Below, in pieces: positions 7,003 to 15,130 of a DNA stretch of 60,868 bases (its first letter is position 1; the number at the start of each line of letters is the position of its first letter). Position numbers and translations under genes: made by a program. The notes below the pieces were generated by a model, which worked only from the letters and a program-made list of their open reading frames with translations, did not search any database and had not been told where the DNA came from. Origin of the DNA: a virus; the IMG/VR virus record IMGVR_UViG_3300035670_000219, positions 1 through 60,868 of that record; one strand, 5' to 3'.

Positions 7003-9665
7003 AGTTCTTCAGCAATATTCTCCATTTTCGCACCAGTAGACAAAGATGGGTTGACTCCGTAGAAAGGTTGATATTTCTCAGGATTCGAAGCCACCTCAAC
7101 CATGGAAGGATACCCTTCGTACTTGGTAGGATTTCCGTCTCTCATGCCAACATTAAAGATACGCAAACCATTGACGTTTTTCTTGCTATAGACATTGATC
7201 TTGAGCTGGTGTTTACAGATATCCAAAAAGAGTGGCTCAAAGCGACTGCGTGACATTGTGCCTACATTGCAGCTACGGCAGAACTCAGCGTAGTTGGGGT
7301 ACAACCAAGAGTTCCAGTTGTAGTAATTAGCACCTCCACCGGGGTTTGCTTTGCAAAAACCAATCTGACAACTGTTATTTGGATCAAAGACAAGGTTGTG
7401 CTCCATCCAATCCAACAGAGGATTAGAGCGAAGGCTTTGCATCTTTTCATACTTCTGGAAGAAGTCGACGTGCTTACCGGTTTCCATCAGGTAGAGACGC
7501 ATTTCTTCCTCTGTCATATCCAAAAGCCAATTCACCAACCCTGGCAGAAGAGGAGCAAAAACACCCTGCGGGTTCCCTTTGGAATCAAACTTAATTAGTT
7601 CCCGTTGTTCGGCTTGACCCCCTTCAAAAGGACGATCAAATGGAATGGTAAGACGACGACGGGCAAGACCAGATGTGTAGTCGGTTGATTGGATTGCTTC
7701 GTTAGCAGTAATCATGACCACCCCATGGTACTGGAAGGGATCTTGACTTTCCGACTGATACTTACGTTCTGAACGAATCCAGTCGTTACCTGTAATGGCC
7801 TTTAGTTTAGAAACAGAACCACCCCATCGATCAGCATCCTGGAACAGCAGGAGCTTTTTACCCATGTAACTTGCTGCTTCAAAACGGTTTTTCTCTAGGT
7901 TTTCAAAGTCTGTCGAATAAGCGTTTTGTTTACCGACTAGTGCAACCGCAATGTTGGCATAGGTGGATTTACCCGACTTACCTGGACCAACAATTTCAAC
8001 AAACTTTTGAATTTCATAGCGGCTAAGCAGTGTTGCACGCAGCCAAGCACGGAGAACTTGAGCACGTTCCCAGTTGCCATGTTGCGTATGCTTCAACCAC
8101 TTAATAATTTCTTCACATGTTGCAGCAGGATCATATTCATAAGGCATCTGCTGCGTCATATAAAGTTCTTTCTTAAAAGGAAGAAGTTCTTTAGCCTGTA
8201 CATCTAACACCCCATTGGTAAACAGCAAATAATCAGAGCCGTCATACCAATCACTAAATGGAACCATGCTCTGCAGTTGCAGATACATATCATTGAGTTT
8301 GTTGCTGCTAAAACCTGCGGGCAGAAACTTCATCTCAACAAGTTGTTTCATCTTGCTTCTAATATCACCAAACATCTCAACCTTGGTGAGCGGTGACCAG
8401 AGACCAGTATTTCTTGCGTATACAAAAAACTGACCATGCGTCTGGCTGTAACGCAAATCACCTTCATACATTCCAAAGAGAACGTCTGCTATTTTGTCGG
8501 AGGAAGGATTACGTTGGGAATCCTTGTCTGCTTTAGTTTTATCTTTTTCTTTTTTCTTTTTATTTGATTTTGGTTTTTCAGCCCACTCTACTTTGCCGCT
8601 TTGACCAGCAACGTTTTCAATTTGGTTGACCTGGAGAAGTTGTTCCATTTCTTGGTAAGTTTCTTGATCTAGTTGACTGCAGACTTCAGCACTTTTATCT
8701 AAAAGTTCGTCATCTACCGACAGTGCTTTATGGTCTTGTTTTTGTATCCAGCCTTGTTGTTTTGCGGTATGGATCAAGGTACCTAAACCTCGACCGCCAT
8801 TTTTGCTAAACGAAAGCCAACGTCGATGGCACTCACCTTCTTTGTATTTATCCGATTGAGACGACCATTTATCCCATTCTTCTAGCAATGAATCATCCAA
8901 TCCATGGAGCGTTTGACCAACGATGATCCAAATATCGTAATCATCAGCTGCTTCTGGAGGCATTGCCCATGTTGCTTCCAATGCAGTTTGAATATCACGC
9001 TCTAAACCAGCCGATGTAACGACAGCGAAATTTGCACCAACAAAACGAGAGGTTTCTTCTGCTGGCTTTCCTAGCTTGACATTCTTACCAATGATTAGTG
9101 TCAACAACCAACTTGGGATTTCCGGCAGTTTATCGGCCCATTCAAAACCAAGTCCTTCACCCGTGTGGTAACCTTCGGTTTCTGGGTGGACTCCCATCAG
9201 AACACCTTGGTGTTTTTTCCAAAGAATTTCTAGTTTTTCTTTGTTTTCAGCAGCAAACCAAGCGTATTTGTTCCGCAGAAAGTGCTGTTGTTTTTCTTTT
9301 GGCAGTTTGTAGAGCTTGCGCTCTCTTCCTATTTTGCCGCTGAAGACGGTAAGGGTGGGAGGCAGCGCGTCTTGTAGGGGTAAGCCGCTGAGTTCTTCAA
9401 TAAGGTTGTAGACGCTTGGTCCATCAACATCAACCCAGACCAAACCATAAGGCAAATTATAGATGGGACCACCAAGGACGCCAATTGCTTTGCAGTCACC
9501 TGTGGTAAGTTCTTTTTCAATTTCATCGACTGTAAACGGCTTGTTCTGCCACCCCTGAATGTATGGATCTTTGTTGCCCCCAAGAGGGGTAAGCGGCCAA
9601 TCGATCGGAATTAAATCAAGACGGATTTCGCCGGGCTTAATAGATTGTTGGTGCTGGTTTGTCAT
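6999..9665 (-). CDS. Primase-helicase, prim-pol plus SF3 (D5/P4-like)
   Basis: 888 aa. N-terminal prim-pol-like domain (about 10-190) with YGLVWVDVDGPS (DxD). A PriCT-2-like module lies at about 210-310 (WIIVGQTLHGLDDSLLEEW). A Lys/Asp-rich linker follows at about 365-395. The C-terminal SF3 helicase has Walker A GPGKSGKSTY and Walker B LLLFQDAD, with motif C near MITANE and an Arg finger near GLARRRLTIPFDRP. It unwinds and primes DNA at the phage fork, possibly working at the iteron region 1.7 kb away. Linked by 4-nt overlaps to the upstream 61-aa gene and to speD. Confidence 0.9.
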   Translation of the reverse strand: MTNQHQQSIKPGEIRLDLIPIDWPLTPLGGNKDPYIQGWQNKPFTVDEIEKELTTGDCKAIGVLGGPIYNLPYGLVWVDVDGPSVYNLIEELSGLPLQDALPPTLTVFSGKIGRERKLYKLPKEKQQHFLRNKYAWFAAENKEKLEILWKKHQGVLMGVHPETEGYHTGEGLGFEWADKLPEIPSWLLTLIIGKNVKLGKPAEETSRFVGANFAVVTSAGLERDIQTALEATWAMPPEAADDYDIWIIVGQTLHGLDDSLLEEWDKWSSQSDKYKEGECHRRWLSFSKNGGRGLGTLIHTAKQQGWIQKQDHKALSVDDELLDKSAEVCSQLDQETYQEMEQLLQVNQIENVAGQSGKVEWAEKPKSNKKKKEKDKTKADKDSQRNPSSDKIADVLFGMYEGDLRYSQTHGQFFVYARNTGLWSPLTKVEMFGDIRSKMKQLVEMKFLPAGFSSNKLNDMYLQLQSMVPFSDWYDGSDYLLFTNGVLDVQAKELLPFKKELYMTQQMPYEYDPAATCEEIIKWLKHTQHGNWERAQVLRAWLRATLLSRYEIQKFVEIVGPGKSGKSTYANIAVALVGKQNAYSTDFENLEKNRFEAASYMGKKLLLFQDADRWGGSVSKLKAITGNDWIRSERKYQSESQDPFQYHGVVMITANEAIQSTDYTSGLARRRLTIPFDRPFEGGQAEQRELIKFDSKGNPQGVFAPLLPGLVNWLLDMTEEEMRLYLMETGKHVDFFQKYEKMQSLRSNPLLDWMEHNLVFDPNNSCQIGFCKANPGGGANYYNWNSWLYPNYAEFCRSCNVGTMSRSRFEPLFLDICKHQLKINVYSKKNVNGLRIFNVGMRDGNPTKYEGYPSMVEVASNPEKYQPFYGVNPSLSTGAKMENIAEEL

Positions 9666-9847
9666 ACTTCCGTTCGACTTTTAACTTCTACTTTAAAGGT
9701 TCGGTCTGGGAAAAAGTCCCTTTTTACAATGGTGTAAGCATGTAGATGCATTAGTGTGGGCAGATAAAAACAGTCCCCATCCATCGCATTATCCATGCGA
9801 CTCATGAGACTATTTATCCACTCACCCAAGCTGACATAGATGTCCAT
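9662..9847 (-). CDS. 61-aa hypothetical protein coupled to primase-helicase
   Basis: Starts with MDIYVSLGEWINSLM and ends FKVEVKSRTEV. Its TGA overlaps the primase-helicase ATG, so translation is coupled. Mixed helix then strand; no motif recognised. Possibly a replication accessory protein, judged only by position. Confidence 0.55.
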   Translation of the reverse strand: MDIYVSLGEWINSLMSRMDNAMDGDCFYLPTLMHLHAYTIVKRDFFPDRTFKVEVKSRTEV

Positions 9848-9914
9848 GGGGAGGGGCCTGTTGTGCGTCTTCTTATCCTACGGCTCCCAACCCAGAGCGC
9901 TTACCAAAAAACTA

Positions 9915-10106
9915 TTAAGATTGTTGAGTCTTATTGGACTCACTTTCTTTGTATTTAACTCTCTTATCAATAGACAAAAACTCTTTCATTAAACGGTTGT
10001 AAATATCAACGGCATCCTCCTTGGTGACCACTGCCCTTTCACATGCGATCGTCCATGCCAGGCGCTTCCTGCACTCCATCTTTCCGTTGGGGTTGTATGA
10101 GACCAT
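9915..10106 (-). CDS. 63-aa hypothetical protein
   Basis: Read from ATG 10106 (MVSYNPNGKMECRKRLAW); an upstream start at 10121 would add five residues. Helical and basic, with a polar tail ESESNKTQQS. Lies between the nuclease and the 61-aa gene in the replication operon. No domain recognised. Confidence 0.5.
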   Translation of the reverse strand: MVSYNPNGKMECRKRLAWTIACERAVVTKEDAVDIYNRLMKEFLSIDKRVKYKESESNKTQQS

Positions 10107-10148
10107 TGTACCAAGTCGCACGTAGCTCTATTGCCCTACTTAGCTCCT

Positions 10149-11003
10149 TCAGATTAAATCAGCGTCATAATGACCGCAGTTTTCGATTTGCGTATAGTAT
10201 TCTGTCACCAGGGCGTACCAATCAGCATGTAATGCGTCCAAGTACTTTCTAGATATTTTAAATACTTGGGTACGAACAGGCGTTGAAACTAAAACAGCCG
10301 CTTGTTGTACTTTCATGCCTAAAGTCTGGGTAATACCCAAGTCGTAAGCTGCGAGCTGCTTTAGGCATTTTTTGAATTTAAGGTGACCACCAAGCAAATC
10401 CCTCCATTCTTGGGAGCCCTTCTCAAGATCTTTTGGCCACTTTCTACTGTAGGGTTTAACGCTTGTCTTGAGATCCGCTAGCGTTAACTTCCCGTTTACG
10501 ACAGCAATGATGTCAGGACTTCCTGACCAAGCGCGTCCCTCTTCGTCTTGTCCCCACACTCGACCAACTCCATCATCTGACAAAGCAAATTGATGTTTGT
10601 CTAACAGAGGAGTTTCAGCCCATATGATCTCATCAAATTGGTCAAGAATTGCGGGCATTCCCTGCCAAAACTCAGCATATTCCTCCGGTATCTCAGGGTT
10701 TTTGTCTCCTTTTAAGTAGCATTCCATGCCATAGTGAATGGCTGTACCTCGCTCTGCAGCCTGCTCCTTGACACCTGGATTATTCTTTGACCACATCTCA
10801 AGCTTTCGCTTGTTTGCTTCTGATGCGGTTTCCGAAAGGATAGTTGTTACACTGGGCGCCGGCCCTGTTACAAATGGCGTATGATAATGACGCTTACCAT
10901 TGATTGTAATTCGGGCGGGACGGCTGTTTAGCTCCCGCATTAACTCTGGTTGCTCTTGGTACTTTAGCGACCATGGATCGCTTGTTTCAATTTTAGCAAC
11001 CAT
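10149..11003 (-). CDS. PD-(D/E)XK exonuclease, RecB/Cas4-like
   Basis: 284 aa. Motifs in order: AERGTAIHYGME (helix with His), WSGSPDIIAVVNGKLTLADLKTS (Asp, then D-L-K of the D-(D/E)XK core) and CLKQLAAYDLG (the QxxxY motif of RecB-type nucleases). It is probably the phage recombination or host-DNA-degrading exonuclease, as found in T7-like cyanophages. It is the first gene of the minus-strand replication operon running toward 5.3 kb; the divergent hli cluster starts 53 nt away. Confidence 0.82.
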   Translation of the reverse strand: MVAKIETSDPWSLKYQEQPELMRELNSRPARITINGKRHYHTPFVTGPAPSVTTILSETASEANKRKLEMWSKNNPGVKEQAAERGTAIHYGMECYLKGDKNPEIPEEYAEFWQGMPAILDQFDEIIWAETPLLDKHQFALSDDGVGRVWGQDEEGRAWSGSPDIIAVVNGKLTLADLKTSVKPYSRKWPKDLEKGSQEWRDLLGGHLKFKKCLKQLAAYDLGITQTLGMKVQQAAVLVSTPVRTQVFKISRKYLDALHADWYALVTEYYTQIENCGHYDADLI

Positions 11004-11055
11004 CGACAGTTTTGTGTATTATTTATAAGTTAACACAGTTGTCAAGGAGTTGTGA

Positions 11056-11160
11056 ATGGACGGGTTTAACTACGCAATTGCTTCAATCCTTGGCGCCATG
11101 CTTGTTGTGATTAGCATGGATGCCTACCTCTTTTTTACTGAAGTACTTTCTCGTCAATGA
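11056..11160 (+). CDS. 34-aa single-membrane-span peptide upstream of hli
   Basis: ATG 11056 follows a good ribosome site (aaggag). The sequence is essentially one transmembrane helix (IASILGAMLVVISM then AYLFF). Its TGA overlaps the hli ATG (ATGA), so the two are coupled. The size and topology recall small photosystem or cytochrome b6f subunits, but I cannot match it to PsbN, PsbM, PetN or PsaM. Confidence 0.6.
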   Translation: MDGFNYAIASILGAMLVVISMDAYLFFTEVLSRQ

Positions 11161-11399
11161 ACAAGTTTTGGCTTGGTATACAAGGCTACATTTCTTGCTT
11201 TGGTTGGATTTTTGTAGCAGTTGTTAAGTGGGCTTGCGAAGAATGCCCAGATCTTAAGTTTTGGAAACGACACACAAATCTAGACGACCACTTGTGGTAT
11301 GCCGAGCGAGTGAATGGGAGAATAGCAATGCTTACCCTTACATTCCTTCTACTTTGGAACTTGGCCCATGGGATGCAACTTAACTCGTTTTTACTTTGA
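11157..11399 (+). CDS. hli: High-light-inducible protein (chlorophyll a/b-binding fold)
   Basis: 80 aa. The signature AERVNGRIAMLTLTFLLLW carries the Glu, Asn and Arg of the ExxNGRxAM chlorophyll-binding helix. In the family this pigment-binding helix protects photosystems during stress, and marine cyanophages often carry it. Unusually, the protein has a second hydrophobic segment at about 8-26 (GYISCFGWIFVAVVKW) before the Hli helix. Coupled to the 34-aa membrane peptide upstream; the next gene starts inside its 3' end. Confidence 0.88.
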   Translation: MNKFWLGIQGYISCFGWIFVAVVKWACEECPDLKFWKRHTNLDDHLWYAERVNGRIAMLTLTFLLLWNLAHGMQLNSFLL

Positions 11400-11529
11400 T
11401 GTAGACGAAGACGGGCGCACTGGTATCTTTAATGGTAAGGTCTTTAAAGATGTCGAAACTATTGAAGCCGATGCTTATGAGCAAGAGCTTCGGGACCAAC
11501 AAATTCCTTACCTAAGAACTGATCTGTGA
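11368..11529 (+). CDS. 53-aa hypothetical protein (RFYFDVDEDG)
   Basis: ATG 11368 lies inside the end of hli. The sequence begins MGCNLTRFYFDVDEDGR. It resembles the strand-rich start of DUF6894-like small proteins (ryyFdv.edg...D..G), with helix-forming acidic sequence after it. It overlaps the next gene by 4 nt (GTGA). Confidence 0.6.
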   Translation: MGCNLTRFYFDVDEDGRTGIFNGKVFKDVETIEADAYEQELRDQQIPYLRTDL

Positions 11530-12137
11530 ACACTTACGAAGACCTGGCACCCTGGCAAGAATACTGGGAAAAGATCGGACCCCAACTCGGGAACCGTCAA
11601 AAGACTTTTGAAAAAATTTTTGATTACCTGCTGTGCATTGATGATCCTGTCATCATTGAAACAGGTACATATCGAGAAGAAAACAACTATGCAGGCGATG
11701 GGTGCTCAACCCTTCTCTTTGATAAATTTATCGAATGCAACAAAGGTGGAACAGTTATTTCTATTGATATTGACCCCAAGGCTTGCGCCTTGGCAAAAAA
11801 CAACACCAAATATACGCAAGTTATCTGTGGGGATTCAGTAGAAACACTAGCGCTTCTGGATACAAAGGTTGATCTCCTTTATTTGGATTCGTACAACATC
11901 CAAGATTGGTACAACGACTGGGCTCCTGCTGCTCACCATCTTAAGGAATTGTTTGCCGCCAAAAACCTCTTAGCATCAAGTGATACGTTGATCGTAGTGG
12001 ACGACAACCTTACAGCACCAGATGGTCGACGTTTAGGCAAAGGCCGTTTGATCTACGAACTTATGGAGTCTCTTGGTATTGATCCTGTCTTTGATGACTA
12101 CCAAATTGGTTGGGTATGGGAAGAAGAGTACGAGTAA
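11526..12137 (+). CDS. Class I SAM-dependent methyltransferase-like protein
   Basis: 203 aa, GTG start overlapping the previous TGA. Motif I is VIIETGTY...GDGCSTLLFD, motif II is TVISIDIDPKACALAKNN, then VICGDSVETLALL and a DLLYLDSY motif IV position, consistent with a Rossmann-type methyltransferase. The substrate is unknown. It is the last gene of the hli operon (membrane peptide, hli, 53-aa, methyltransferase). Confidence 0.7.
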   Translation: MNTYEDLAPWQEYWEKIGPQLGNRQKTFEKIFDYLLCIDDPVIIETGTYREENNYAGDGCSTLLFDKFIECNKGGTVISIDIDPKACALAKNNTKYTQVICGDSVETLALLDTKVDLLYLDSYNIQDWYNDWAPAAHHLKELFAAKNLLASSDTLIVVDDNLTAPDGRRLGKGRLIYELMESLGIDPVFDDYQIGWVWEEEYE

Positions 12138-12216
12138 ACCGCATATTCTTGGTGAGTTAACCCAACACTTCTTTTGTTTTATCTTGCAACAATAAATTAG
12201 TTGCTACGATAGACAC

Positions 12217-12459
12217 ATGGTTATCATTCCTGTTATTCGTAAACCCCGCGCATCTGAAATGTCTCTTTCTACTCAGGTTAAAGAAGCAGTCGATCAAGCA
12301 GCCAATGCATTGCGCGATGCTCTCGCATTTGCTGCACGCACCGAACATCCGTTAACTGTTAACACGCTTGCCGATCTTCTTTGCCGCCTGGAATCCATTG
12401 AACAAGTTGATGAGTTAATGCACCATTTCTCGAAAAAAAATGAGAACACGGCAAAGTAA
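12217..12459 (+). CDS. Small helical protein
   Basis: 80 aa from ATG 12217; an internal ATG at 12259 would give MSLSTQVKEAVDQAANAL onward. Fully helical with heptad-like Ala/Leu. The stop region overlaps the following 51-aa gene by 20 nt. Unknown function. Confidence 0.5.
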   Translation: MVIIPVIRKPRASEMSLSTQVKEAVDQAANALRDALAFAARTEHPLTVNTLADLLCRLESIEQVDELMHHFSKKNENTAK

Positions 12460-12595
12460 AACCGACAAGGAACGCCTAGAAGAATACTTTTACAAGTTGA
12501 GGTCTGTGATACCAGAGCCTCCAAGGAATTGGGCTGTGAATGCTCAACCATGTAAGTGGAAAAAATTATTAGAAGAAAAATTTAAATCTGATTGA
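12440..12595 (+). CDS. 51-aa basic hypothetical protein
   Basis: ATG 12440; basic helix (MRTRQSKTDKERLEEYFYK), then a Pro/Trp segment (PEPPRNWAVNAQPCKWKK). It overlaps the previous gene's end and is convergent with the HNH-AP2 gene (14-nt overlap). Too short to assign. Confidence 0.45.
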   Translation: MRTRQSKTDKERLEEYFYKLRSVIPEPPRNWAVNAQPCKWKKLLEEKFKSD

Positions 12596-13115
12596 GTCTT
12601 GCAAAGTCCCCATGAAGTTTTAATGCTTTTACGTTATATGCTTGTGCAGCTTCTAATTCGGTTTTGTAATATCCAATTGCACCTCTTTTTCCATTGCAGC
12701 ATATTGTAGCAATCCATTTTTGGTTTTTTGCACACCAATAAACCCCTTTATGCTTACTAGTTGCTTTTAATTTTGCTTTGCCTTGGTTCCATTTGTTTTC
12801 ATTTAAGTTTGCTAGCCGTAAATTATTGATACAATTATTTGCTTTGTTTAAATCAATATGATCAATTATATGTTGATCAATATTTGTTTTATGATGCATA
12901 AAATATATAACTCTATGCGCCATTAATATTTTATTTTTTCCATTTACTTTTAATCCAATAACCCAATACCCTTTTTTATTTAGGCAGCCAGCAAAGTCTC
13001 CTGCTTTTATTTTTTTACCGTTTGCTTTACACCAGCTAAGACCACTAGGTGATACCGGATTTATTTGAAGCAGATCTTCAAGAAAGGAAAGCGGCGGGAG
13101 CGGGGTAGTCTTCAT
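12582..13115 (-). CDS. HNH homing endonuclease with AP2 DNA-binding domain
   Basis: 177 aa. HNH_3 module at about 62-105: LMAHRVIYFMHH, then IIDHIDLNKANNCINNLR with the catalytic His-Asn pattern. AP2/ERF-type domain at about 118-172: HKGVYWCAKNQKW...GYYKTELEAAQAYN. This domain order is typical of phage free-standing homing endonucleases. It is encoded opposite to its plus-strand neighbours and its 3' end overlaps the preceding gene, which suggests an invading element. Confidence 0.88.
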   Translation of the reverse strand: MKTTPLPPLSFLEDLLQINPVSPSGLSWCKANGKKIKAGDFAGCLNKKGYWVIGLKVNGKNKILMAHRVIYFMHHKTNIDQHIIDHIDLNKANNCINNLRLANLNENKWNQGKAKLKATSKHKGVYWCAKNQKWIATICCNGKRGAIGYYKTELEAAQAYNVKALKLHGDFARLNQI

Positions 13116-13172
13116 GAACGGATCCTAGCAAATGATGGGCTAAAATACTAGAAGAACGAAAGAATAATCCTG

Positions 13173-13478
13173 ATGCCACAGGATGATAGCAAATACTCAA
13201 AACCTGAGTTACGTGAGCGGATTAAAGACCGTGTAATGGCCGGGTCCAAAGGTGGAAAGCCTGGCCAGTGGTCTGCGCGTAAGGCACAGCTTGTTGCGCA
13301 AGAGTATAAAGAAGCGGGTGGTAGTTACAAAGGTGGTAAAGGCGAGAAGCAGAAGTCCCTGGAGAAGTGGGGCAAAGAAAATTGGAGCACTCGAGAAGAA
13401 TACGAAAAGGGCTTGAAAGCTGCTAAAGTAGCCAAAAAAGCAAAGCAACGCAGTGCCCAGAAAAATTCACGGTCATAG
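13173..13478 (+). CDS. N-terminal half of a DUF5872-like protein
   Basis: 101 aa. The segment KPELRERIKDRVMAGSKGG then KPGQWSARKAQLVAQEYK matches the N-terminus of the DUF5872 family as I recall it. Family members normally continue into an RYLP..AW..L..EE section; here that section is a separate gene at 13925, after an HNH-like gene. The protein ends in a basic tail (KVAKKAKQRSAQKNSRS). Basic, probably nucleic-acid-associated; function unknown. Confidence 0.7.
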   Translation: MPQDDSKYSKPELRERIKDRVMAGSKGGKPGQWSARKAQLVAQEYKEAGGSYKGGKGEKQKSLEKWGKENWSTREEYEKGLKAAKVAKKAKQRSAQKNSRS

Positions 13479-13923
13479 CTTAGGCAAGCGGGGAGAAACA
13501 AAACGTTCAGCCACGTATAACAGCTGGCGCGCAATGTATGATCGTTGTTTTTTAAAGTCAAGCGTTAGTTACAAATATTATGGCGCTATTGGAATCACTG
13601 TTTGCGATCGGTGGCGTTGTTTTGAATTCTTTTTAGAAGATATGGGAGAAAGACCTGAAGGCTGTGTTCTTTCTCGGTTTAATGATCAAGGTAATTATCA
13701 ACCGGGCAACGTTACGTGGAAGCTGTTAGAAGAGAATTCTTCAGAAAAGAAATCAGCAGTTGGCAGCAAGGTTGGCAGCTCTAAATTAGTAGAGGATCAA
13801 ATTTTAAAAATTAGAAAACTTGGAAACAAAGGATATGGCATGCGTGAGCTGGGAAGAATGTTTAATGTAAATCACAAAACTATTTCGGCTATTATAAAAA
13901 GAAAGACCTGGAATCATATTTAA
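13453..13923 (+). CDS. HNH-like endonuclease with C-terminal helix-turn-helix
   Basis: 156 aa, GTG start, overlapping the preceding gene by 26 nt in another frame. The conserved segment TYNSWRAMYDRC, then YKYYGAIGITVCDRW, then the GNYQPGNVTW region belongs to a common phage family related to HNH nucleases. The usual 'DRIDNDGNY' reads SRFNDQGNY here, so the first catalytic position may be altered. Residues about 115-150 form a helix-turn-helix (ILKIRKLGNKGYGMRELGRM). It sits inside the DUF5872-like gene. Confidence 0.7.
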   Translation: MPRKIHGHSLGKRGETKRSATYNSWRAMYDRCFLKSSVSYKYYGAIGITVCDRWRCFEFFLEDMGERPEGCVLSRFNDQGNYQPGNVTWKLLEENSSEKKSAVGSKVGSSKLVEDQILKIRKLGNKGYGMRELGRMFNVNHKTISAIIKRKTWNHI

Positions 13924-13924
13924 A

Positions 13925-14134
13925 ATGGCCATTGACAAGGCTATACAAAAGGGATACACCAAGCGCTACCTACCCGAAAAGGCTTGGGCCTCACTGTCTA
14001 AAGAAGAACGGGAAGAGACTGATCAAAAGAAAAGAGCTGGCAGTCGCAAAGGTAAACAGTTCATCCCAAACACTGAGAAAGCAAAGAAAGCAGGTAAAGC
14101 TGCCCGTGCCGCCAAACGTTACAAGAATAAGTAG
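13925..14134 (+). CDS. C-terminal half of a DUF5872-like protein
   Basis: 69 aa. TKRYLPEKAWASLSKEERE and KKRAGSRKGKQFIPNT match what I recall as the C-terminal half of DUF5872 proteins, whose N-terminal half is the gene at 13173. It starts one base after the HNH-like stop (TAAaATG). Either the two halves work as separate chains or the gene is broken; an intact ATG and clean frame favour retained function. Confidence 0.65.
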   Translation: MAIDKAIQKGYTKRYLPEKAWASLSKEEREETDQKKRAGSRKGKQFIPNTEKAKKAGKAARAAKRYKNK

Positions 14135-14167
14135 TCCATTTATACTTAACAAAGATTCCGTATCCCC

Positions 14168-14317
14168 ATGGAAAAAAAGAAACCCGTGCCTCCTAAGAAG
14201 GCTGCTGTACCTGCCAAAGGGAAAGGTGGTGCATCTGCTAAGCAGACTGAAGCACGCAATAAGTTTAAAGAAATGATTGCCAAGAAGAAAGAAGCTGCTG
14301 CCAAAAAGAAAAAGTGA
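14168..14317 (+). CDS. 49-aa lysine/alanine-rich protein
   Basis: ATG 14168. Almost entirely Lys, Ala, Pro and Gly (MEKKKPVPPKKAAVPAKGKG), like the H1-type tail peptides of phages. Likely binds nucleic acid or is packaged with DNA; this is inferred from composition only. It follows the DUF5872 C-terminal half. Confidence 0.55.
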   Translation: MEKKKPVPPKKAAVPAKGKGGASAKQTEARNKFKEMIAKKKEAAAKKKK

Positions 14318-14329
14318 CACTCTTGTTGT

Positions 14330-14458
14330 GATATCCTGACAGCGGAGCAATACCGCTCTAAGGGTAATAGTCGAAACCCTTTCCACGTTACAAATACGTG
14401 GTGCTCACAAGAGCGCGGAAGGAAGCTATGATCCCGGCATAGTACACCGGGATTTTTT
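14330..14458 (+). promoter_or_regulatory. Structured leader with four hairpins ending in a terminator-like stem
   Basis: Successive stems: AGCGG..CCGCT, AAGGG..CCCTT, CCACGT..ACGTGG and a final ATCCCGG..CCGGGAT followed by six T. The ATG of the next gene follows the T-run directly. The last stem lies where a ribosome site should be, so the leader could control both transcription termination and initiation. There is no match to a riboswitch I know. Confidence 0.5.
14431..14458 (+). terminator. Rho-independent terminator abutting the next start codon
   Basis: Stem ATCCCGG/CCGGGAT with loop CATAGTAC, followed by TTTTTT. The T-tract ends one base before ATG 14459, so the structure would also hide that gene's start region. 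Confidence 0.7.
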
Positions 14459-15130
14459 ATGACGACTCTTGTAGCCAATGTGCCGCCAGTGAAGGTGTGG
14501 ATTCGACGGGAATATTTGAGAGATCTGCATGATGGGTATGGGGAATACACGCCAGCATATTGGGTGACTTGTAAATCCTTGACTGGTAGAGCTTTATATT
14601 TTGAAGCGTATTTAACAGAGTTTGGATGCCTTTACGACAAGCTTCCCATCAGCGCATTCCTTGCGTGGGACCCTGATCATCCGGACAAACCAGAAGCACC
14701 TACCCCAGATTTGGAACTAACCGACCTGCAGTTCTGGAATGGATTTGATCATGGTCTGACGATCATCGAAAAGAATCTGATCTTTAACATGCAGTTCCAA
14801 GTTATGACACGCACGCAGGGTGTGATGACGGGCACATACTTATTTACAGTTGATAACTATCATCCACATAGAAACGAACCGGACTTTTACTTTGCGGAAT
14901 TTCCTGACGAGCATAAGTCCCACAACATTGTGGCTTTGGACAACGGTCAAATTGGCGCTTATCCCAACAATCGTTGTCGAATGGTTGATCCATCGCTCAC
15001 CAACCACGACCTAAAGACACCAGACTTTAAGGTATCGACCAGATACTTTGATGTAGAACACGCCCCCAAATGGGGACGGCTGGGTGAATGTGACGATTAC
15101 TTTTGGAAAACACCCAATGAATGTGTATAA
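14459..15130 (+). CDS. Conserved phage protein of unknown function
   Basis: 223 aa, acidic, rich in aromatic residues. No catalytic motif seen. Contains KVWIRREYLRDLHDGYGEY at the N-terminus and FYFAEFPDEHKSHNIVALDN in the middle. It is downstream of a structured leader and directly upstream of the tRNA-like region. I recall similar proteins in cyanophages but not a function. Confidence 0.55.
   Translation: MTTLVANVPPVKVWIRREYLRDLHDGYGEYTPAYWVTCKSLTGRALYFEAYLTEFGCLYDKLPISAFLAWDPDHPDKPEAPTPDLELTDLQFWNGFDHGLTIIEKNLIFNMQFQVMTRTQGVMTGTYLFTVDNYHPHRNEPDFYFAEFPDEHKSHNIVALDNGQIGAYPNNRCRMVDPSLTNHDLKTPDFKVSTRYFDVEHAPKWGRLGECDDYFWKTPNECV

Noticed and set aside
11056-11160. Small photosystem subunit (PsbN/PsbM/PetN-like)
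   Set aside because: Length and span fit, but none of the characteristic end motifs of these families is present.
13991-14550. Minus-strand frames opposite the Lys/Ala-rich genes
   Set aside because: Phe/Leu-rich translations opposite Lys-rich codons are typical antisense artefacts.
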